From NCBI GenBank assembly GCA_021205585.1, contig JAJPXI010000187.1, positions 1 through 10,340 on the forward strand: a stretch of DNA of 10,340 nt, given 5' to 3'. The translations under genes and the position numbers were made by a program. This stretch comes from Oscillospiraceae bacterium. Lineage in GTDB: Bacteria; Bacillota; Clostridia; Oscillospirales; Oscillospiraceae. Positions within the stretch are counted from its first letter, which is position 1. Every line of letters begins with the position of its first letter. Shown in pieces: positions 6,141 through 10,340 of this stretch. The notes under the pieces were generated by a model. That model worked only from the letters and a program-made list of their open reading frames with translations. It had not been told where the DNA came from and made no database searches.

Positions 6141-8216
6141 GTGCGAAGATTTTATACGGGGGTCGTCCGGCATCCCAAGCTGGTCTGGTTCGTGTTCGCG
6201 GCGCTTTTCGTTGTGTGCCTGCTCTGCCAATCCCTGGTCGGTGTCAACTATGATATCAAGGACTATCTCCCCGCCTCCAGCGCCTCCACCCTGGCTTTGG
6301 ACGTGATGGAGCAGGAGTACGGCGGCGGGATTCCCAACGCCCGTGTGCTGGTGGAGGACGTGACGGTGCCGGAGGCCCTGGAATATAAGGCCCTGCTGGA
6401 GCAGGTGGAGGGCGTCAGCAGCGTGAGCTGGCTGGACGACGCCGCGGATCTGACCCAGCCTCTGGAGTGGATCGACCAGGATACCCTGGAGACCTATTAC
6501 CAGGACGGCGGCGCGCTGTTTTCCGTCACCATTGAAGAAGAAAGCATTCTGTCCGCCTGCGACGCCATCCGGGAGATTATCGGCGGGGACAACGCTATGT
6601 CGGGCAGCGCCGTGACCACGGCGGTGTCCACCACCTCCACCGAGTCGGAGGTTCCCTTAATCGCCGTGTTCGGGGTGCTGTTCGCCCTGGTGGTGCTGCT
6701 GCTGACCACGAAATCCTGGGCAGAGCCCTTCCTGGTGCTCATCGGCCTGGGGGTGGCGGTGGTGCTGAACATGGGCAGCAACCTGATTTTCGGAGAGATT
6801 TCCTTTGTGACCAACGCGGCGGGGAGCATTTTGCAGCTGGCGGTCTCCCTGGATTACTCGGTGTTTCTGCTGCACCGGTTTGAGGAGTGCCGGGAGGGGG
6901 CCGCCTCCCCGGAGGAGGCCATGGTCAACGCCCTGTGCGGCTCCACCACATCCATCCTCTCCAGCGGACTGACCACCGTCATCGGCTTTCTCGCCCTGTG
7001 CCTGATGCGCTACCGCCTGGGGGCGGATTTGGGTATGGCCCTGGCCAAGGGTGTGGCCATCAGCCTGATTACCGTGTTCACCTTCGTGCCGGTGTTATTA
7101 TTGACGACCCGGAAACTGGTGGACAAAACCAGGCACCGCAGCCTGTTGCCCTCCTTCCGGGGCTTTGGACGGGCGGTCTGCCGGGTCATGCTGCCCCTGG
7201 CGGCGCTGTTTGCCCTGGTCATCGTCCCAAGCTACCTGGCCTCCAACTCCAACGATTTTTACTACGGCTCGTCCAAAATTTTCGGGGCGGAAACCACCCT
7301 GGGCGCGGACACGGCGAAAATCGAGGAGACCTTCGGGGAGAGCGACACCTATGTGCTGCTGGTGCCAAAGAGCAGCACCGCCACCCAGAAGGAGCTGTCC
7401 GACGCGCTGCACCAGCTGCCGGAGGTGAAAAGCATCCTGTCCTATGTGGACACGGTGGGGAGCGAAATCCCGGAGGAATACCTGGACGGTGCCACCCTGT
7501 CCCAGCTGAATTCTGAAAATTACACCCGCATGATGCTGACGGTCAGCGTGGGCTACGAGGGGGAGGACACCTTCGCCCTGATTGAGGAAATCCGCGCCCT
7601 GGCCCAGACCTATTACCCGGACGAATACCTGCTGGCGGGGGAGGGGGTGTCCACCCTGGATTTGAGGGACACCGTCACCTCCGACATGGTCAAGGTCAAC
7701 CTGCTGGCCATCGCGGCGGTGTTCGTGGTGCTGCTGCTGACCATGCGCTCGGTCTCCCTGCCGGTGCTGCTGGTGCTGGGCATCGAGACGGCCATCTGGA
7801 TTAATCTGTCCGTGCCCTACTTCAGGGGGACGACGATTTTCTATATCGCCTATCTCATCATCAGCGCCGTCCAGCTGGGGGCCACGGTGGACTACGCCAT
7901 CCTGCTGACCGACCGGTACAAGCAGTTTCGGGAGCAGCTGGGCAAAAAACAGGCGGTGATCTCCACCATCTCCAGCTGCACCGTCTCCATCCTGACCTCC
8001 GGCAGCGTGCTGACGGTGGTGGGCTTCCTGCTGGGCCTGCTGTCCTCCCACGGGCTGATCGCACAGTTGGGGATGTTTTTGGGGGTGGGGGCCCTGTCCT
8101 CCATGGTTATCGTCCTGTTCGTCCTGCCCGGCCTGCTGTACGTCTTTGACGGGCTGATTCGCCGCACCACCTTAGGAATCCGCTTTCTGAACGCAAAGAA
8201 GGAGGCTTTGAAATGA
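6141..8216 (+). CDS. MMPL/RND-superfamily transporter
   Basis: A 691-residue inner-membrane pump of the MMPL family (same broad family as Bacillus YdfJ and mycobacterial MmpL), powered by the proton gradient in characterised members. The two-fold layout is complete: TM1 (about 14-31), a first extracytoplasmic domain (32-170), TM2-6 (171-320), TM7 (350-367), a second extracytoplasmic domain (370-515) and TM8-12 (519-668). Both conserved Asp-Tyr pairs used as proton relay in MmpL proteins are present, D238-Y239 (LAVSLDYSVFLLHRFEE) and D584-Y585 (LGATVDYAILLTDRYKQ). GTG at 6141 is preferred: GGAGG at 6129-6133 lies 7 bases before it, while the upstream GTG at 6135 is only 1 base away. The stop overlaps the next gene by 4 bases. 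The substrate is unknown; lipids, hydrophobic peptides or drugs are possible by family. No long coil is inserted in the loops. Confidence 0.92.
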   Translation: MRRFYTGVVRHPKLVWFVFAALFVVCLLCQSLVGVNYDIKDYLPASSASTLALDVMEQEYGGGIPNARVLVEDVTVPEALEYKALLEQVEGVSSVSWLDDAADLTQPLEWIDQDTLETYYQDGGALFSVTIEEESILSACDAIREIIGGDNAMSGSAVTTAVSTTSTESEVPLIAVFGVLFALVVLLLTTKSWAEPFLVLIGLGVAVVLNMGSNLIFGEISFVTNAAGSILQLAVSLDYSVFLLHRFEECREGAASPEEAMVNALCGSTTSILSSGLTTVIGFLALCLMRYRLGADLGMALAKGVAISLITVFTFVPVLLLTTRKLVDKTRHRSLLPSFRGFGRAVCRVMLPLAALFALVIVPSYLASNSNDFYYGSSKIFGAETTLGADTAKIEETFGESDTYVLLVPKSSTATQKELSDALHQLPEVKSILSYVDTVGSEIPEEYLDGATLSQLNSENYTRMMLTVSVGYEGEDTFALIEEIRALAQTYYPDEYLLAGEGVSTLDLRDTVTSDMVKVNLLAIAAVFVVLLLTMRSVSLPVLLVLGIETAIWINLSVPYFRGTTIFYIAYLIISAVQLGATVDYAILLTDRYKQFREQLGKKQAVISTISSCTVSILTSGSVLTVVGFLLGLLSSHGLIAQLGMFLGVGALSSMVIVLFVLPGLLYVFDGLIRRTTLGIRFLNAKKEALK
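8201..8216 (+). promoter_or_regulatory. Ribosome site and ATGA translational coupling
   Basis: GGAGG at 8201-8205, inside the end of the transporter gene, lies 7 bases before the ATG at 8213-8215. The transporter stop TGA occupies 8214-8216, so stop and start share ATGA. Such overlap usually couples translation of the two products and supports a fixed stoichiometry or a shared complex. Confidence 0.85.
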
Positions 8217-10192
8217 AAACCTTTCGCCGCATTGCGGCCCTGCTCCTGGCCGCCGGGCTGCTCTACTCGGCCAGCGCCGTCGGTTTTGCTGAGGCCAGCG
8301 AAAAAGAAGAAGTGGTCTATATCATGACCGACGCCGCCGGGAACGTGACCAGCGTCAACGTGGTCAACATCTTCAGCGGCGGGGACATTGTGGACTACGG
8401 GGACTACATCGCCGTAAAAAACCTGACCACCACCGACGCCATCACCCAGAACGGGGACAAAATCTCCCTGTCCGCCGAGGCGGAGCGGGTGTACTACCAG
8501 GGGACGCTGGAGGGGGCGGAGATTCCCTGGGACATCTCCCTGCGCTATTTCCTGGACGGCACGGAGTACGCCCCGGAGGAGCTGGCGGGGGAGAGCGGGC
8601 ATTTGGAAATCGCGTTTACCGTAACGGAAAACGCCGCCTGCCAGGGGGACTATTACCAGCAGTACGCCCTGCAGGTCAGCTTCACCCTGTCCACCCTCTG
8701 CTGCGAAAACATTATAGCGGAGGACGCGACTATAGCCAACTCAGGATCTGACAAGCAGTTGACCTTTACAATCCTTCCGGGCCAGGGGCTGAACGCCGTC
8801 ATCAGCGCCGACGTGACCGAATTTGAGATGGAGGCTGTCACCATGAACGGCGTCCAGCTGAATTTGAACGTGGAGTTGGACGATGCGGCGTTAATGGAGC
8901 AGGTGGAGCAGCTGATGGACGCCATCGCCCAACTGACCGACGGTTCCGCCCAGTTGTCCGACGGTTCCGCCCAGCTGACCGACGGCTCCGCCGCCCTGGA
9001 AACCGGGCTGGACAGCCTGAGCGGCGGCGCGGCGGATTTGGACGGCGGCGTAGCCTCCGTCCAGGCGGGGCTGAGCACCATGGAAACCGGGCTGGAGGAG
9101 CTGACCGGCCAGTCCGGCAGCCTGACGGAGGGCTCGGCGGCCCTCTTAGAAGCGCTGAGTCAGATCCAATCCCAGCTGAACCAGGCCCAGGCCAGCGCGG
9201 ATGAATTGGAACAGCTGACCGAGGCCTCCGGGGCCATCCAGACGGGGCTGGCGGAATTGGTGTCCGCTTTGGATTCCCTGCGGCAGAGCGTGGGCTTTGC
9301 CCAGTACAAGGCGCTGATGGCGGAAAACGGGCTGGACATCGATAGCCTGACCCAGGGCAACGCCCAGGCGGTGGAAACACTGACACAACAGTGCGCCGCC
9401 CTGGAACAGACACTTGCGCAGATCCAGGGGGTGTCCGGCTATGAGAGCCAGGCGGCGGAACTGGCCGAGGAAATCGCCTCGCTCCAGACGCTGATTCAGA
9501 TTTTAAGCGCCAACAGCGCTGCCATCGGCGGCATGGAGAGTTATCTGGACGGGGTTTCCGCCGGCATCGAACAGGTCTATGTCGGGGCGGTGACGCTCCA
9601 GGCCAGCTATGCCGAATTTGACGACGCTGTGGGGGAACTGGCCGGCGTATTGACCGATATGGTGTTCAGCCTGTCCCAGCTGGCCGGCGGCGTGGAGCAG
9701 CTGGCTGCCGCCTGCGCGGAATTGGGGGACGGAGTGGCGGCCTACACCGATGGGGTGGCCCAGCTGGCGGCGGGCTTCACCGTTTTGGCCGACGGCGTCA
9801 GCACCCTGGCCGAGGGCAGCGGGGAGCTGCTCTCCGGGGCCAGGCAGCTGGCCGAAAGCGGGGAGGATCTGTACCAGGGGGCGGCGGAGCTCCAGGAGGG
9901 GGCGCAGTCCCTGGACGACGCCATCAGCCAACTGTACGGCGAGACCTCCACCCTGGACGTGCGGGTGCAGGAGCAGATCGACGAACTGTTAAATTCTCTC
10001 AGCGGCGGGGAAGGGGAGTGCGTCTCCTTTGTTTCAGAAAAAAACACCAATGTCACCTCCGTCCAGTTCGTCCTCAAAACCGCCGCCATCGAGCAGGCCG
10101 AGGAGGAAACTCCGGAGGACAGCGGGGAGGAGCAGCTGACCTTCTGGCAGAAGCTGCTGCGCCTGTTCGGATTGTATTATACTGAAAGCTGA
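8213..10192 (+). CDS. Secreted YhgE/Pip-like heptad-repeat coiled-coil protein, partner of the MMPL pump
   Basis: A 659-residue exported protein. Residues 1-26 are a signal peptide (MKTFRR, hydrophobic core, cleavage near GFA). About 31-225 form a beta-rich domain (EEVVYIMTDAAGNV at the start) also seen in Firmicutes proteins annotated as YhgE/Pip-like. From about 240 comes a run of Leu-x-x-Gly heptads (LTDGSAQLSDGSAQL), then helical coiled coil to about 480, and a second heptad run at about 490-575 (LADGVSTLAEGSGELLSG). The tail keeps the family motif FVSEKNTNVTSVQFVLKTAAI and ends with an amphipathic FWQKLLRLFG. Unlike full YhgE/Pip proteins, there is no clear C-terminal membrane block. It shares the promoter of the transporter and is translationally coupled to it, so it probably acts on the outer face of the membrane with the pump, as spacer, gate or cargo adaptor. 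This is inference. Confidence 0.85.
   Translation: MKTFRRIAALLLAAGLLYSASAVGFAEASEKEEVVYIMTDAAGNVTSVNVVNIFSGGDIVDYGDYIAVKNLTTTDAITQNGDKISLSAEAERVYYQGTLEGAEIPWDISLRYFLDGTEYAPEELAGESGHLEIAFTVTENAACQGDYYQQYALQVSFTLSTLCCENIIAEDATIANSGSDKQLTFTILPGQGLNAVISADVTEFEMEAVTMNGVQLNLNVELDDAALMEQVEQLMDAIAQLTDGSAQLSDGSAQLTDGSAALETGLDSLSGGAADLDGGVASVQAGLSTMETGLEELTGQSGSLTEGSAALLEALSQIQSQLNQAQASADELEQLTEASGAIQTGLAELVSALDSLRQSVGFAQYKALMAENGLDIDSLTQGNAQAVETLTQQCAALEQTLAQIQGVSGYESQAAELAEEIASLQTLIQILSANSAAIGGMESYLDGVSAGIEQVYVGAVTLQASYAEFDDAVGELAGVLTDMVFSLSQLAGGVEQLAAACAELGDGVAAYTDGVAQLAAGFTVLADGVSTLAEGSGELLSGARQLAESGEDLYQGAAELQEGAQSLDDAISQLYGETSTLDVRVQEQIDELLNSLSGGEGECVSFVSEKNTNVTSVQFVLKTAAIEQAEEETPEDSGEEQLTFWQKLLRLFGLYYTES
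8930..8992 (+). repeat. 21-bp tandem repeat encoding Leu-x-x-Gly heptads
   Basis: Three adjoining units (8930-8950, 8951-8971, 8972-8992) each encode a seven-residue Q-L-x-D-G-S-A unit and differ by only a few bases. More diverged heptads follow. The near identity shows recent growth of the repeat by duplication, and the length of the coil could vary in steps of seven residues. Confidence 0.85.
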
Positions 10193-10200
10193 TTAAAGCA

Positions 10201-10239
10201 TGACATTAAAAGTGTCAACCGCGCTTTTGCGCGGCTCTT
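10201..10239 (+). terminator. Probable terminator of the MMPL operon
   Basis: Downstream of the TGA at 10190-10192 come two hairpins: TGACA/TGTCA (10201-10217) and a stronger CCGCGC/GCGCGG stem around TTTT (10219-10234), followed by the short pyrimidine run CTCTT. The tract is weak in U, so efficiency is uncertain. The second stem resembles the GCGC-A5-GCGC hairpin at the left end of the window. Confidence 0.55.
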
Positions 10240-10258
10240 AGGGAAGGACTGATTAAAT

Positions 10259-10330
10259 CGGCAAGAGCGGATGGCGAGAAATTTTGCGCCTTGTTCTGAC
10301 GGAAATTTGACTCGCAATTCGCTCTTGCCG
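10259..10330. repeat. Imperfect inverted repeat at the right edge (MITE-like or structured RNA)
   Basis: CGGCAAGAGCG at 10259-10269 is the exact reverse complement of 10320-10330. Inside, GCGAG (10274-10278) faces CTCGC (10311-10315) and AAATTT (10279-10284) faces AAATTT (10303-10308), so most of the 72 bases can fold back. No gene or start site fits it. It may be a small palindromic mobile repeat, the end of an insertion element running off the window, or a structured RNA. The motif CTGATTAAA occurs just before it and again near the end of the preceding gene. Confidence 0.5.
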
Positions 10331-10340
10331 CTCTATGCGG

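Noticed and set aside
7098..8051. Minus-strand open frame inside the transporter gene
   Set aside because: It is a Gly/Gln/His-rich shadow of the transmembrane-coding frame; the transporter has both Asp-Tyr motifs and full membrane topology.

Overview
The window is a GC-rich chromosomal stretch that looks like a gut-type Gram-positive Clostridia, probably an Oscillospiraceae relative such as Flavonifractor, Intestinimonas or Oscillibacter. This is inferred from several signs: an S-layer-homology (SLH) surface protein with beta-helix and Cys-motif modules typical of gut Firmicutes, strong AGGAGG-type ribosome sites, a lipoprotein with a lipobox, and an MMPL transporter paired with a YhgE/Pip-like heptad-repeat protein. 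No taxonomic marker gene is present, so the assignment is a judgement.

Layout. Bases 1-57 may hold the last codons of a plus-strand gene. Bases 58-202 are non-coding and full of hairpins, including a perfect 17-bp palindrome. Bases 203-4783 (minus) encode a 1526-residue secreted surface protein: signal peptide, two beta-helix regions separated by Ig-like modules, a Cys-motif segment, an Asp/Asn-rich linker, and three SLH repeats that would hold it to the wall. Bases 4917 to about 6026 (minus) encode a lipoprotein whose C-terminus resembles ABC-transporter substrate-binding proteins of the iron-complex/cobalamin type. Its start codon cannot be placed cleanly. A good sigma-A promoter (TTGACA, 17 bp, TATGCT) in the divergent gap drives a two-gene plus-strand operon: an MMPL/RND-type transporter (6141-8216) and a secreted heptad-repeat coiled-coil protein (8213-10192), joined by an ATGA stop/start overlap. 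A small hairpin follows the operon, and the right edge (10259-10330) carries an imperfect inverted repeat that looks like a mobile or structured repeat unit.

How the genes work together. The whole window is devoted to the cell envelope. The transporter and the coiled-coil protein are very likely one functional unit, with the coiled-coil protein acting outside the membrane next to the pump. The lipoprotein and the SLH protein lie on the same strand 133 bp apart and could be co-transcribed, but nothing in the sequence links their functions. No phage, CRISPR, tRNA, rRNA or defence gene was seen. The most unusual points are the start of the lipoprotein gene, the separate pump and secreted coil, the long perfect palindrome, and the right-edge repeat.
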